A DNA stretch of 64,000 nt, from NCBI RefSeq assembly GCF_024793945.1, contig NZ_JANUSD010000010.1, forward strand, positions 124,001-188,000, written 5' to 3'. Below the pieces are notes generated by a model that had not been told where the DNA came from, ran no database searches, and worked only from the letters and a program-made list of their open reading frames with translations. The translations under genes and the position numbers were made by a program. The stretch comes from Emticicia fluvialis. Its GTDB lineage: Bacteria > Bacteroidota > Bacteroidia > Cytophagales > Spirosomataceae. This document shows, piece after piece, positions 23,599-32,714 of the stretch. Every line of letters starts with the position of its first letter. Positions within the stretch are counted from its first letter, which is position 1.

Positions 23599-25974
23599 AT
23601 GAAGCCATTACCTTTACTTTTTCTGATAATCCTTAGTCTGCCATTAAAAGCCCAGATACTTTCCGGAACCATACGCGACTCGGTTGATAATGCTCCGCTA
23701 CAGAAAGCCGCCGTGGTGCTTGACTACGAAAAGATTTTAAGAGGCACTTATACCGACACAGAAGGGAAATTCAGTTTGCTTCTTCCGCCGGGGCAGCACG
23801 TGCTTATTGTGCGCCATGTAGGTTATTTACCGTACCGGGTGAACATTTCAGGAGGGCAGAATGTCAATCTTGACATCAGGCTGCAAAGTGTGTCGGCGCA
23901 ACTGGAAGAAGTGGTGGTGTCTGACAAAGGCTACGACCGCACCGTGCGCGAGCCTCTGCTGGGTGTAAGCCGCATTAATATTAAAACCATAGAACGGATG
24001 CCCGCAGCGCTGGGCGAGGTTGATATTCTCAGAAGTCTGCAACTGCTGCCCGGTGTTACCAGTGTGGGCGAGGCCGCCAACGGTATCAACATCAGAGGGG
24101 GTAATACAGACCAGAGCCTGATACTGATGGACGAAATGCCTATCTTTAACCCCACACACATGTTCGGGTTGTTTTCGGTGTTTCCGGCAGATGCCGTGCG
24201 GGGGCTGGATTTATACAAAGGCAATGTTCCGGCGCGTTATGGCGGGCGGGCGGCGTCTGTGCTGGATATTTCATTAAAAAACCCTAACCTTACGCAGTTT
24301 TCTATGTCGGGGGGTATCAGTCTGGTGTCTAACAAATTAACGGCCGATATGCCGCTGATAAAAGGCAAACTCGGGCTGATAGTCTCGGCAAGGGGGTCGT
24401 TCAATTCTTCTGTTCTGCCCATTATCTCAAAAAAACTGGATAGCATCAAGGCCAATTTCGGCGACCTGGTAGGCAAGCTCTTCTGGCGGATAGACCAGAA
24501 AAATACCATGACAGCCAGTGCCTATTTCAGCAAAGACATTTTTCAGACCAACCTCATTGGCGGTCTGGCCGACATCAATTCTGTAAACACCCAATACAGG
24601 CACCAGACCCTAAACGGCATGGTGCAGTGGTTCAGTGCGCTTACGCCTAAACTCAATTTACAAACCACCGCCGTTTCGGCCAGTTACAGGCCGGATATCC
24701 TGTCGGTTGAATCAGGCACCGGCAGTGAAGTAACCTTGCGGCAGGAAATCAGGTATAAACAACTGAAGTCTAACCTGAATTACCAGACAGATAACGCCAA
24801 AACAGAAATCGGTATCAGCGCCATACATTATGGCCTAAACCCCGGAGAACTGATGCCGGGCGGCAGCGTGAACATAGCGTATGTGAAAACTCCGGACGAA
24901 AATGCGCTGGAAACCGCCATTTATGCCGACCACGAGAGAAGTATATCTGATAAACTGGCGGTATCTGCAGGCTTGCGTTATTCTTATTTTATGAATCTGG
25001 GGCCGCGTGTGGTAAGGCAATATGCGGCCGGAGAAACCATGAGCGAGAGCAGCATTATTGATTCGGTAAGTTATGGCGCATGGAAAGTAAGCAAAGCCTA
25101 TGGCGGTTTTGAGCCGCGGCTGGGTATCAGGTATGCCATCAGCCCCGATATGTCAATCAAAATTGGGTATAATATGATGCGCCAGTATATGCAGGCCATT
25201 ACCAATACCACTACGCCTTTGCCAACCGCACGCTGGAAAACCAGCGACGCCAACATTAAACCGCAGATAAGCCAGTTGTTTACCATTGGCTGGCTGCGTA
25301 ACCTGAAAGGAAACACATTTGAGGTGTCGGCAGAAGCCTACTGGAGAACCACCAGCCATACACTGGATTACAAATCAGGGGCCGATTTTATGCTGCAGCC
25401 GTATCCGGAAACCCAGTTGCTGCCCGGCAAAAGCAAAGCATACGGTTTAGAAATGATGCTGAGCAAGAAAAAAGGAGAACTGACGGGCTGGCTCAATTAC
25501 ACCTATGCGCGCACGCTGAACCGGGTAGATGGCAGCGTTGATTTCAGCCAGCAGATTAATAATGGCGAATGGTACAGGGCTAATTATGACCGCCCCCATA
25601 GCCTGAATCTGAGCATCAATATCAACCAGGGTAAATACCACAGTTTTTCTTTTAACTTTGTTTACAGCACCGGCAGGCCATTTACTGCTCCGGAAGGGCA
25701 GGTGTATTACCGCGACCGCCTCTACCCATATTATGGCGAACGGAACCAGGCCCGCCTGCCCGACTACCACCGGCTTGATTTTGCCTGGAACATCTACAAC
25801 CCAAGCATGAAAAACAGACGCTGGCAGGGGCATTGGGCATTTACGGTTTATAACCTGTATGGGCGCAAAAATGCCTATTCTATTTATTTCAGCGGCTCAG
25901 AGCCTAACCCTTACAGGCTGGCTATTTTTGCCACGCCTATTCCGTCGTTATCATACAATTTTCAGTTTAAGTAA
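23599..25974 (+). CDS. TonB-dependent outer-membrane receptor with CarboxypepD_reg-like domain
   Basis: A 791-aa receptor. A signal peptide (MKPLPLLFLIILSLPLKAQ) leads into a carboxypeptidase-regulatory-like beta-sandwich (~20-105: SGTIRDSVDNAPLQKAAV...), then a plug domain (~115-235: GEVDILRSLQLLPGV, NIRGGNTDQSLILMDEMPI) and a beta-barrel ending SLSYNFQFK with a terminal aromatic strand. It imports or binds an unknown ligand using TonB energy. Two DUF4249 lipoproteins follow directly. That pairing recurs in Bacteroidota and is distinct from SusC/SusD, since no SusD homologue is present. Confidence 0.93.
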   Translation: MKPLPLLFLIILSLPLKAQILSGTIRDSVDNAPLQKAAVVLDYEKILRGTYTDTEGKFSLLLPPGQHVLIVRHVGYLPYRVNISGGQNVNLDIRLQSVSAQLEEVVVSDKGYDRTVREPLLGVSRINIKTIERMPAALGEVDILRSLQLLPGVTSVGEAANGINIRGGNTDQSLILMDEMPIFNPTHMFGLFSVFPADAVRGLDLYKGNVPARYGGRAASVLDISLKNPNLTQFSMSGGISLVSNKLTADMPLIKGKLGLIVSARGSFNSSVLPIISKKLDSIKANFGDLVGKLFWRIDQKNTMTASAYFSKDIFQTNLIGGLADINSVNTQYRHQTLNGMVQWFSALTPKLNLQTTAVSASYRPDILSVESGTGSEVTLRQEIRYKQLKSNLNYQTDNAKTEIGISAIHYGLNPGELMPGGSVNIAYVKTPDENALETAIYADHERSISDKLAVSAGLRYSYFMNLGPRVVRQYAAGETMSESSIIDSVSYGAWKVSKAYGGFEPRLGIRYAISPDMSIKIGYNMMRQYMQAITNTTTPLPTARWKTSDANIKPQISQLFTIGWLRNLKGNTFEVSAEAYWRTTSHTLDYKSGADFMLQPYPETQLLPGKSKAYGLEMMLSKKKGELTGWLNYTYARTLNRVDGSVDFSQQINNGEWYRANYDRPHSLNLSININQGKYHSFSFNFVYSTGRPFTAPEGQVYYRDRLYPYYGERNQARLPDYHRLDFAWNIYNPSMKNRRWQGHWAFTVYNLYGRKNAYSIYFSGSEPNPYRLAIFATPIPSLSYNFQFK

Positions 25975-25997
25975 ACTTTCAAAACCAACAGATTCAG

Positions 25998-27284
25998 GTG
26001 CGGGGTAGCAAAAAAATATTTTGTTTTATAGTGTTAATGCTGGCAGGGTTGAGCTGCATAGACCAGATTGAATATGATGCCGCCTATAAAGTGGATGTGC
26101 TTTCGGTAGAAGGCAGGGTAACCAACGGCCCGGGCGAGCAAATGGTAAAGATTCACCGGTCTAAAGTACAAAACGGGCGCGCTGGTATTATAGTAGTAGA
26201 AAAAGCCAGGGTTGAACTGGTGGTGAATAATACCGAAGTAATACCCATGACCGAAAAAGAACCCGGCGCCTATTATTTACCAGCCAGTTTTAAGGCCAGA
26301 ATCGGAGCCGCGTATCAGCTTAGATTTGAGCTGGCCGACGGAGGCAGGTATGAGTCGACCATAGAAGTAATGCCCGCAGTGCCAGACATTGCCGAACTAC
26401 ATATTAAGTATAATGCCTATGAGCCTTTTGACAAGCCCGAAGGCTATAAAGGAGTACATTCTATATACGTGGATGTGCAGGACCCCGCCGACCAGGAAAA
26501 CTTTTATAGCTGGGAATACACCATCTATGAAAAGAAACAATGGTGCCGCACCTGCGAAAACGGCATTTATGCCGTAAATGAAGTTATACCTGGGCAATAC
26601 CCGTTTAACAGGTTTTATCAGTCGGGCAGTAAACCTTATGAAAACTGTTTTACCCAGCCTGCCGAACGCAAGCCCGGAGCACCCGCCTTTGTAAGCAAGC
26701 CCTGGATATATGATTACGAATGCCGCGAGGGCTGCTGGGAAATTTTTAACAGCGAAACCATGAATCTGTTTGAAGACCGCCTCACCAACGGCGGCCGGAT
26801 TATAGAACGCAAAATTGGGCGGATGCCCTATTACCAATGCACAGGGGCATTGATAGAAATCAGGCAGTTTTCTTTAACCAAAGAGGCGTTCAGGTATTTT
26901 AAGCACTTTCAGGAACAAACCGAAAACAATGGCGGCATTGCCAGCACACCGCCTACGGCACTGAAAGGCAACATCAGAAATATTGCCAACGACCGCGAGG
27001 TGGTAGTAGGGTATTTTGCGGCGTCGGCGGCCATACATGTACGGCACTTTGTAGACCGGAAAGATACCGGCGACCTGGTGCCGCCGGGTTTGTTTGAGAT
27101 TTTAAACCAGCGGAAACCTAATGCAGAACCAGAACCGCCTGAAGTAGCCCTTATGCTTATTTGGGATGGCCCACCCAGAGTACCCAGGGCCACCTGTCTG
27201 GAAACCAGACATAGTACCGGAAAAAGACCCCTCGGGTGGATAGACGAACCAGAACCAACTAAATGCACACCAACAAAAAAATGA
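25998..27284 (+). CDS. DUF4249 lipoprotein
   Basis: A 428-aa protein starting with GTG at 25998, 23 bp after the TonB receptor; the first in-frame ATG would cut the signal peptide. The leader ends in the lipobox LAGLSC. The body shows the DUF4249 pattern: VLSVEGRVTN near the N-terminus, DPADQENFYSWEYTIYEKKQWC, WCRTCENGIYAVN, ECREGCWEIF, LFEDRLTNGG and FRYFKHFQEQTENNGG. DUF4249 proteins are surface lipoproteins encoded beside TonB receptors, thought to help substrate capture; the ligand is unknown. Conserved Cys pairs may form disulfides. Confidence 0.88.
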   Translation: MRGSKKIFCFIVLMLAGLSCIDQIEYDAAYKVDVLSVEGRVTNGPGEQMVKIHRSKVQNGRAGIIVVEKARVELVVNNTEVIPMTEKEPGAYYLPASFKARIGAAYQLRFELADGGRYESTIEVMPAVPDIAELHIKYNAYEPFDKPEGYKGVHSIYVDVQDPADQENFYSWEYTIYEKKQWCRTCENGIYAVNEVIPGQYPFNRFYQSGSKPYENCFTQPAERKPGAPAFVSKPWIYDYECREGCWEIFNSETMNLFEDRLTNGGRIIERKIGRMPYYQCTGALIEIRQFSLTKEAFRYFKHFQEQTENNGGIASTPPTALKGNIRNIANDREVVVGYFAASAAIHVRHFVDRKDTGDLVPPGLFEILNQRKPNAEPEPPEVALMLIWDGPPRVPRATCLETRHSTGKRPLGWIDEPEPTKCTPTKK

Positions 27285-28582
27285 AACCTCAAAAACAAGG
27301 TTTATTCTTACCATCAGCTTTAATACTGGTAGTTTTACTGGTGGCGGCAGGCTGTGTAGAGCAGATAGCGTTTAATGTAAACAATAATCTGAATGCCATT
27401 ATTGTTGAAGGCCGCCTGACCACCGCCGACGAGCCGCAAACATTGAAGCTATTCCGTGCCAAAACCGATGCACTGTCAGGTCTGGTATCTTTGCCGCTTA
27501 CCGGTGCAACAGTGCAACTGCTGGTTGATGGCTCAGAAACGGTAACTTATACAGAAGATAAAAACCGGCCGGGCTATTATGCGCTGACGGAGCATTTCAG
27601 GGGGCAGACCGGAAAGACTTATCAGTTAAAATTCAGACTTACTGACGGTGCCGAGTATGCGTCGGAGCCGGAAAAACTGGAAGCTGTTGCACCAATGAAA
27701 AACGTGAATGCCACATTTAACCCTACTGCCGCCGCCATAAATGGTATAGGCTTTAATGGTTTTCATGAACTGTATGTGGATACCCAAGACCCTGCCGACC
27801 AACGCAATTTTTATAGCTGGGAGTGGGTGCTTTATGAAAAACAGGAATGGTGCAAAAGCTGTGTGAGAGGCGTTTATGCGGTTAATAAAATATTGCCGGG
27901 GGTTTACCTCAACAAACAGTACTTTGTGTCGGGCAACGAACCGTTTGAAGATTGTTTTAGCCCAAAATACACCTGGGATAGCGACTGGGAAATGCCGCCC
28001 ATTCCGACTACCGAATGGACCTACGACTACCAGTGCCGCACCCAATGCTGGCAGATATTTTATAGCCCAACACTAAATCTGTTTGAAGACCGGCTTACCA
28101 ATGGCGGACAGATTTTGCAAAGAAAAGTTGCCAAAATACCGTATTACCAGTATCAGGGTGCATTGGTTGAATTACGCCAGTTATCGCACACCAAAGATGC
28201 GTATGCGTATTTCAGACTTTTTCAGCAGCAGACAGAAAACAATGGCGGCATAACAGACACCCCGCCTACGGCTCTGCGCGGCAACATCAGCAATATCCGT
28301 GATAAAAAAGAAACAGTAGTGGGCTATTTTGCGGTATCTGATGTTTCGATAATCAGATACTGGCTCGACCGACGTGATACGGGCAATGCGGTTCCGCCCG
28401 GGCTTTTTAAAGCCCTGATGGCCCGCGCCCCAAGCCCTGAACCCTCTCCTTCAAGCTCGGGGCCTGGTGGTGCGGCCAAGATACTCATCTCAGGCGGCCC
28501 GCCGCGAGTACCAACGGCTTTGTGTATCAAGAACGACTCGCGCACGCCCGAAAAACCCCTGGGCTGGGTAGATAACCCATAG
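27281..28582 (+). CDS. DUF4249 lipoprotein, paralogue
   Basis: The start ATG at 27281 overlaps the previous stop as ATGA, a typical coupled junction; an ATG 18 bp earlier is also possible. The lipoprotein signal ends in VAAGC. It is a tandem paralogue of the preceding gene with the same blocks: DPADQRNFYSWEWVLYEKQEWC, CKSCVRGVYAVNKI, QCRTQCWQIFYSP, LFEDRLTNGGQ and FQQQTENNGG. It probably works with the same TonB receptor. A low-complexity Pro/Ser stretch lies near the C-terminus (PSPEPSPSSSG). Confidence 0.88.
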   Translation: MKPQKQGLFLPSALILVVLLVAAGCVEQIAFNVNNNLNAIIVEGRLTTADEPQTLKLFRAKTDALSGLVSLPLTGATVQLLVDGSETVTYTEDKNRPGYYALTEHFRGQTGKTYQLKFRLTDGAEYASEPEKLEAVAPMKNVNATFNPTAAAINGIGFNGFHELYVDTQDPADQRNFYSWEWVLYEKQEWCKSCVRGVYAVNKILPGVYLNKQYFVSGNEPFEDCFSPKYTWDSDWEMPPIPTTEWTYDYQCRTQCWQIFYSPTLNLFEDRLTNGGQILQRKVAKIPYYQYQGALVELRQLSHTKDAYAYFRLFQQQTENNGGITDTPPTALRGNISNIRDKKETVVGYFAVSDVSIIRYWLDRRDTGNAVPPGLFKALMARAPSPEPSPSSSGPGGAAKILISGGPPRVPTALCIKNDSRTPEKPLGWVDNP

Positions 28583-28594
28583 GCTGCTGCTGCC

Positions 28595-29755
28595 TTAATG
28601 AATTATACTGAACAAGCGTTTCCAGCGTACTTTGTTGAAGAAAGTACCGTTTTTATCGAACGACATCCAAACAAATACGGCCTTGCCTACAATGTGGTCT
28701 TCCGGCACAAAGCCCCAGAAACGCGAGTCGTCAGAACTATGGCGGTTGTCGCCCATCATAAAATAATAGTTCTGTTTAAAAGTATAGGTGCTAATGGGCT
28801 TGCCGTTTATTAATATTTGTCCGTTTTCGTAGCGGGCATCATCGTTACCATCAAAAGTGGTAATAATACCCTTATAGAAAGCCAGTTTTTTTTCTGTAAG
28901 CGCAATCGTCATACCCTTTTTGGGTACAGTAAATGCCTCCATGTTATCCTGATTATTCGGAAAAAGCCGCGCATTATGCGGAAACGTAACATAATTCCGG
29001 TTGCTGGTATCACCTTTAGCCAGTAATACCTGTTGGGTACGCTTCACAAAATCCTGGCTCTGCAAATCTTTAATGGCTTTTTCGGTGGCTCTTACATCGT
29101 ACACAATGGTGTTTTCGGGGCTTACCAACTGGCTGAACTCAGTAATGCCGTATTTCCTGAAAACCTTGTCGTTCACCAAATCACTGGTTTCAACTTCATA
29201 TTCCATCTGTACCGTTGCCGGGCTTATAAAAGGCTTGCCGTTAATGGTTATTTGTCCGGCATTCAAGGCCACCACGTCTCCTGCCACACCAATACAACGT
29301 TTAATATAATTGGTGCGTAAATCAACCGGGTACTTGTCATAACCGCCAAACTCATCGGGCCGCTCGGGGCAGCCGGGGTAATTAAAAACCACCACATCGC
29401 CATTTTTAACATGCGTAAAACCCGGCAAACGGAATTGCGGAAGCTGAATCCAGTCGAGAAACGAGGGGATTTCGGTACCCCATATTTTCTGATGTGTGAG
29501 CGGTACCTGCAGAATCGTTTTGGGCGTACGGGTGCCATAATGAAATTTGCTTACAAAAATAAAATCGTCTGTCAGCAGGCTGGCTTCCATAGAGCCACTG
29601 GGAATGGTGTAAGGCTCAAACATCAGCCAGCGTATCAACGAGGCGGCCACAACGGCAAACAAAATGGAATCGAACCATTCGCGCAGGGCAGATTTCTTTT
29701 TTTTGGCTTTAGGGGCAGAATCAGGCGTTTTTGTAGAGGTAGTTTTATCAGTCAT
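28595..29755 (-). CDS. lepB: Signal peptidase I
   Basis: A 386-aa membrane-bound type I signal peptidase that removes Sec signal peptides. After one N-terminal membrane segment comes the catalytic Ser in IPSGSM (S55). The general-base Lys is K153 in YIKRCIGVAGD, and box E is GDNRHSSDDSRFWGFV. It is longer than the Proteobacterial enzyme because of a large insertion between the Lys box and box E, which is usual in Bacteroidota. It stands alone, converging with the DUF4249 genes 12 bp away. Confidence 0.96.
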   Translation of the reverse strand: MTDKTTSTKTPDSAPKAKKKKSALREWFDSILFAVVAASLIRWLMFEPYTIPSGSMEASLLTDDFIFVSKFHYGTRTPKTILQVPLTHQKIWGTEIPSFLDWIQLPQFRLPGFTHVKNGDVVVFNYPGCPERPDEFGGYDKYPVDLRTNYIKRCIGVAGDVVALNAGQITINGKPFISPATVQMEYEVETSDLVNDKVFRKYGITEFSQLVSPENTIVYDVRATEKAIKDLQSQDFVKRTQQVLLAKGDTSNRNYVTFPHNARLFPNNQDNMEAFTVPKKGMTIALTEKKLAFYKGIITTFDGNDDARYENGQILINGKPISTYTFKQNYYFMMGDNRHSSDDSRFWGFVPEDHIVGKAVFVWMSFDKNGTFFNKVRWKRLFSIIH

Positions 29756-29898
29756 TCGCTTTTAAATAAGATTGCCCTGCTTTGACCTGAAAACCCTGCG
29801 GTGGTTTATTTGCCATCTGTATTTTTTTACCTGCCCCCTACACTGCCCATTGGCAGCATTACTTTTTTAGCCTTGCCACATTAAATTTTCAAAAAGTA

Positions 29899-29929
29899 TG
29901 TGCCGGGTCAACTTTATTTACTAAATTTG
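29899..29929 (+). promoter_or_regulatory. Candidate promoter of the DoxX-GPx / OhrR-like operon
   Basis: A -7 element TAAATTTG (29922-29929) is preceded after exactly 19 bp by TGTG (29899-29902), one mismatch from TTTG. A small palindrome ATCGC-AA-GCGAT (29931-29942) sits at the expected transcription start and could be the binding site of the operon's own MarR-type regulator. Confidence 0.6.
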
Positions 29930-29971
29930 CATCGCAAGCGATTTAATTTTAAACGACTAAATTTTAAATAA

Positions 29972-30874
29972 ATGAAAACTTCACGCATACAAAACCTGTT
30001 CAGAATTCTGTTGGGTGCATTGATGACCCTGGCTGGTATTGGCCATCTTACTTTTCAAAGGCAGGAGTTTCTGGCACAGGTGCCCCGCTGGTTGCCCACT
30101 AACCCCGCATTTATGGACTTCGTGGTGCTTTCTTCCGGTTTGGTTGAAATAGCCCTGGGGCTTTCTATGATATTTCTGGTTAAGCACCGCGCCAAAGTGG
30201 GTATCGCACTGGCCATTTTTTACATCCTTATTTTTCCGGGTAATATATCTCAATACACCAACGGAATTGATGCCTTTGGCCTTGATACCGACCAGAAACG
30301 GTTAATCCGCTTATTTTTTCAGCCGGTTTTGGTACTTTGGGCCTTGTGGTCAACAGGCGGTTTAAAACTTTTGTTCAGCAAAAAAGCAGATAGAGCAGCT
30401 AAGAGTTTTTATGATTTTGAAGCCAAAGCGCTTTCGGGCAAGCCCGTTTCTATGAGCCAGTTTAAGGGCAAAACCGTAGTGGTGGTGAATACAGCCAGCA
30501 AATGCGGCCTTACCCCGCAATACGAAGGCCTTGAAAAACTATACCAGGCCAATAAAGACAAAGGGCTGGTGGTGCTGGGTTTTCCGTGTAACCAGTTTGC
30601 CAATCAGGAGGCTGGCAGCTCAAAAGATATTGAAGAGTTTTGTCAGTTAAATTATGGGGTGAGCTTTCCGATGTTCGAAAAAATTGATGTAAACGGCCCG
30701 AACGCCCACCCGATATTTGATTACCTGAAAGCCGAGCAAGGTGGTTTGCTGGTTGATGACATCAAATGGAACTTTACCAAATTTGTGGTTGACAAAAACG
30801 GTAAGGCTGTAAAAAGATATGCGCCCACCACCAAGCCTGAAGACATGGAAGCCTACATACAGCAAATGCTATGA
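29972..30874 (+). CDS. DoxX-like membrane domain fused to glutathione peroxidase
   Basis: A 300-aa fusion. Residues ~8-135 hold four hydrophobic segments of a DoxX/MauE-like membrane domain (LLGALMTLAGIGHL, SSGLVEIALGLSMIFLV, IALAIFYILIFPG, FFQPVLVLWALW). Residues ~145-300 form a complete thiol-type glutathione peroxidase: peroxidatic C178 in TASKCGLT, C206 and Q208 in GFPCNQF, and the WNF motif (W266, N267). The enzyme would reduce hydroperoxides at the membrane. The sequence crosses the junction with no stop or frameshift, so the fusion is real here. It overlaps the OhrR-like gene by 4 bp. Confidence 0.88.
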   Translation: MKTSRIQNLFRILLGALMTLAGIGHLTFQRQEFLAQVPRWLPTNPAFMDFVVLSSGLVEIALGLSMIFLVKHRAKVGIALAIFYILIFPGNISQYTNGIDAFGLDTDQKRLIRLFFQPVLVLWALWSTGGLKLLFSKKADRAAKSFYDFEAKALSGKPVSMSQFKGKTVVVVNTASKCGLTPQYEGLEKLYQANKDKGLVVLGFPCNQFANQEAGSSKDIEEFCQLNYGVSFPMFEKIDVNGPNAHPIFDYLKAEQGGLLVDDIKWNFTKFVVDKNGKAVKRYAPTTKPEDMEAYIQQML

Positions 30875-31338
30875 AAACCGAACAAGATTTTACGGCGCTT
30901 TATCTGGACAAACAGCTTTGTTTTCCGCTGTATGCGGCTTCAAGGCTCACAACCCAATTGTATGAGCCGTTTCTGAGCGAACTTGATATAACCTACCCCC
31001 AATACCTGGTTTTACTGGTGCTTTGGCAACACAATAGCCTGACAGTAACCGAAATTGGAGCCAGGCTGTATCTGGAATCTAACACTTTAACGCCTTTGCT
31101 TAAACGGCTGCAGCAAAAAGAACTGGTGGTAAGAAAACGCTCAAGCGAAGACGAACGCAAAGTGCTGGTTTCGCTCACCGAAAAAGGCGAAAAGCTTAAA
31201 GAAAAAGCGGTGCTGATACCTGAAAAAATACTGAGTAGTTTCTCTGACGATTCTGTTGCACTTGAAGAAATTGCGGGTTTTCATAAAACGCTCAATAAGC
31301 TATTGGGGCAGCTGAATACTAAGTTAACCTCTGCCTGA
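30871..31338 (+). CDS. MarR-family regulator, OhrR-like peroxide sensor
   Basis: A 155-aa winged-helix regulator beginning MKTEQDFTALYLDKQLCFPLYAASR. C17 in QLCFPLYAA corresponds to the redox-active Cys of OhrR, the organic-hydroperoxide sensor. The recognition helix and wing are in LYLESNTLTPLLKRLQQKELVVRKRSSEDERKVLVSLT. The start overlaps the peroxidase fusion stop (ATGA), so regulator and detoxifying enzyme are made together. It probably represses this operon and releases it when C17 is oxidised. Confidence 0.88.
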   Translation: MKTEQDFTALYLDKQLCFPLYAASRLTTQLYEPFLSELDITYPQYLVLLVLWQHNSLTVTEIGARLYLESNTLTPLLKRLQQKELVVRKRSSEDERKVLVSLTEKGEKLKEKAVLIPEKILSSFSDDSVALEEIAGFHKTLNKLLGQLNTKLTSA

Positions 31339-31433
31339 TTTTAGCGGAAGAGCCATTACCAGTTATGCAATATATAGTATTAATTGAATAGCTAAAACGT
31401 ACATAATGTTTTGATATTAGTTTGGGTAAGGTT

Positions 31434-31465
31434 AAAAAGCGCTCTTGTTTAAGGGCGCTTTTTTT
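31434..31465 (+). terminator. Intrinsic terminator after the OhrR-like gene
   Basis: Stem AAAAAGCGCTC / GGGCGCTTTTT (one G-T pair) with an 8-bp loop, ending in a run of seven T (31459-31465). It lies about 95 bp after the OhrR-like stop on the plus strand. Confidence 0.8.
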
Positions 31466-31604
31466 GGTGCCTTGAGTTGGGTAACAGTAATATAATGTAT
31501 CAATTGGCGCGTAATGCCAGTTATTATGGGTAGATTGGAGTAAAACCTGTACACAAAACATTTTTCTTTGTTTTATTTAATAAAAGCCAGGTAAATGAAT
31601 ATAT

Positions 31605-32468
31605 ATGCAAAAATTGCTGTTTTTTTTATTGTTGAGTTTGAGTGGGTTTGCTCAGAGTGGCGTAGTACTTAAGAAAAGGCTGGACAGCCTGAAACAATTG
31701 CGGCAGAATCAGGAACAAAGTCTGAAAGCGCTCCAGAGCCAGATATCGGCCACCGAGCAAAGGCTTGGTTTGGTAAGGGCATTGGAACCGCCCGTGCGTT
31801 TCGGGAAAATAACTATTACTAACCGCGACGAAATTGTTTTCTGGAACGACCGCTTCAATAAGCCCATGGAAATGATGTATAAAATTCCGCCGAACTCTGA
31901 AATTTCGGTAGTTGGCTATAAAAAAGATTTTAATGATGGCAACGACTACGTGCAGGCCATACATAAAGGCAAAACCGGCTATATTGACGCCTATTTTTTG
32001 CGGACCAATGAAGAACTGGCCAAACGGATTGAAGCCATAAAAGCGCAGAATGCCCAAATTGCAAACGGCCGGAAAGAAGAAAAAAATACTAAGCAAAACG
32101 CAAAGCAAAAAGTAAATGACCCGCCGCTGGCCATTAATTCAGTTGACCTCAAGTATAATTCAGTAAGCACGCCCGAAGCCAGTGTGGTGGTTTCAAACTT
32201 AAGCACTGAAACCATAGACCGCTACGAAGTAACCATTGCCTGTTATGATGGCTACAACCGGCCGGTAAATCACCCGGTTCGCAAAAACAACCGTTTCAGA
32301 GGAGTTTACCAAGTAAAGCTGGCGCCGGGCCAGGCTAATGTTTTAGGTAACTGGATTTTAGAAGGCCACGACAACGCCACAAGAATAGTGGTGTCGCTGG
32401 TTTCGGTTCGTTTTGCAGACGGAAAAACCTGGAAACCCACTAAGGCTATAACGGTGAAAAGTTATTAA
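31605..32468 (+). CDS. Secreted protein with coiled coil, SH3-like and C-terminal beta domain; function unknown
   Basis: A 287-aa protein with signal peptide MQKLLFFLLLSLSGFAQS. Residues ~20-58 (VVLKKRLDSLKQLRQNQEQ...) are a probable coiled coil. Residues ~65-140 read like a bacterial SH3 domain (IPPNSEISVVGYKK, VQAIHKGKTGYIDAYFL). A charged linker then leads to a C-terminal beta domain (YEVTIACYDGYNRPVNHP...) of unknown family. It has its own transcription unit between a terminator and a convergent efflux operon. I do not recognise a specific function. Confidence 0.7.
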   Translation: MQKLLFFLLLSLSGFAQSGVVLKKRLDSLKQLRQNQEQSLKALQSQISATEQRLGLVRALEPPVRFGKITITNRDEIVFWNDRFNKPMEMMYKIPPNSEISVVGYKKDFNDGNDYVQAIHKGKTGYIDAYFLRTNEELAKRIEAIKAQNAQIANGRKEEKNTKQNAKQKVNDPPLAINSVDLKYNSVSTPEASVVVSNLSTETIDRYEVTIACYDGYNRPVNHPVRKNNRFRGVYQVKLAPGQANVLGNWILEGHDNATRIVVSLVSVRFADGKTWKPTKAITVKSY

Positions 32469-32714
32469 CCCAAGGCTTCAGCAACCGCCTTACCACCACC
32501 AAATGCGCTTTCAGAAATGAAGGAGTTTTTTTGTTTATCAGATTAGTTCGCTTCCATTATCATTCCGGCAATTAAAAATCAGGCTTGTTCCATCGGCAAG
32601 AAAACAAACCATTTGTGCCATACATTTACCACCTGAATGGCGGCCGCCTCACTATTCTTTGCTCTATCCTTGCGGCCGCCCTCATTTGGCAGTTTTTTTG
32701 GGTTATTCCCTATT

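Noticed and set aside
23599..28582. A SusC/SusD polysaccharide-utilization locus
   Set aside because: The receptor is followed by DUF4249 proteins, not a SusD-like TPR lipoprotein, and no glycoside hydrolase is adjacent.
32636..32686. Two nearby GCGGCCGC palindromes as a regulatory or cloning signature
   Set aside because: The same 8-mer occurs at other places in the window (around 9061 and 17570), and the two sites have no relation to a promoter; it is probably chance in GC-rich spots.
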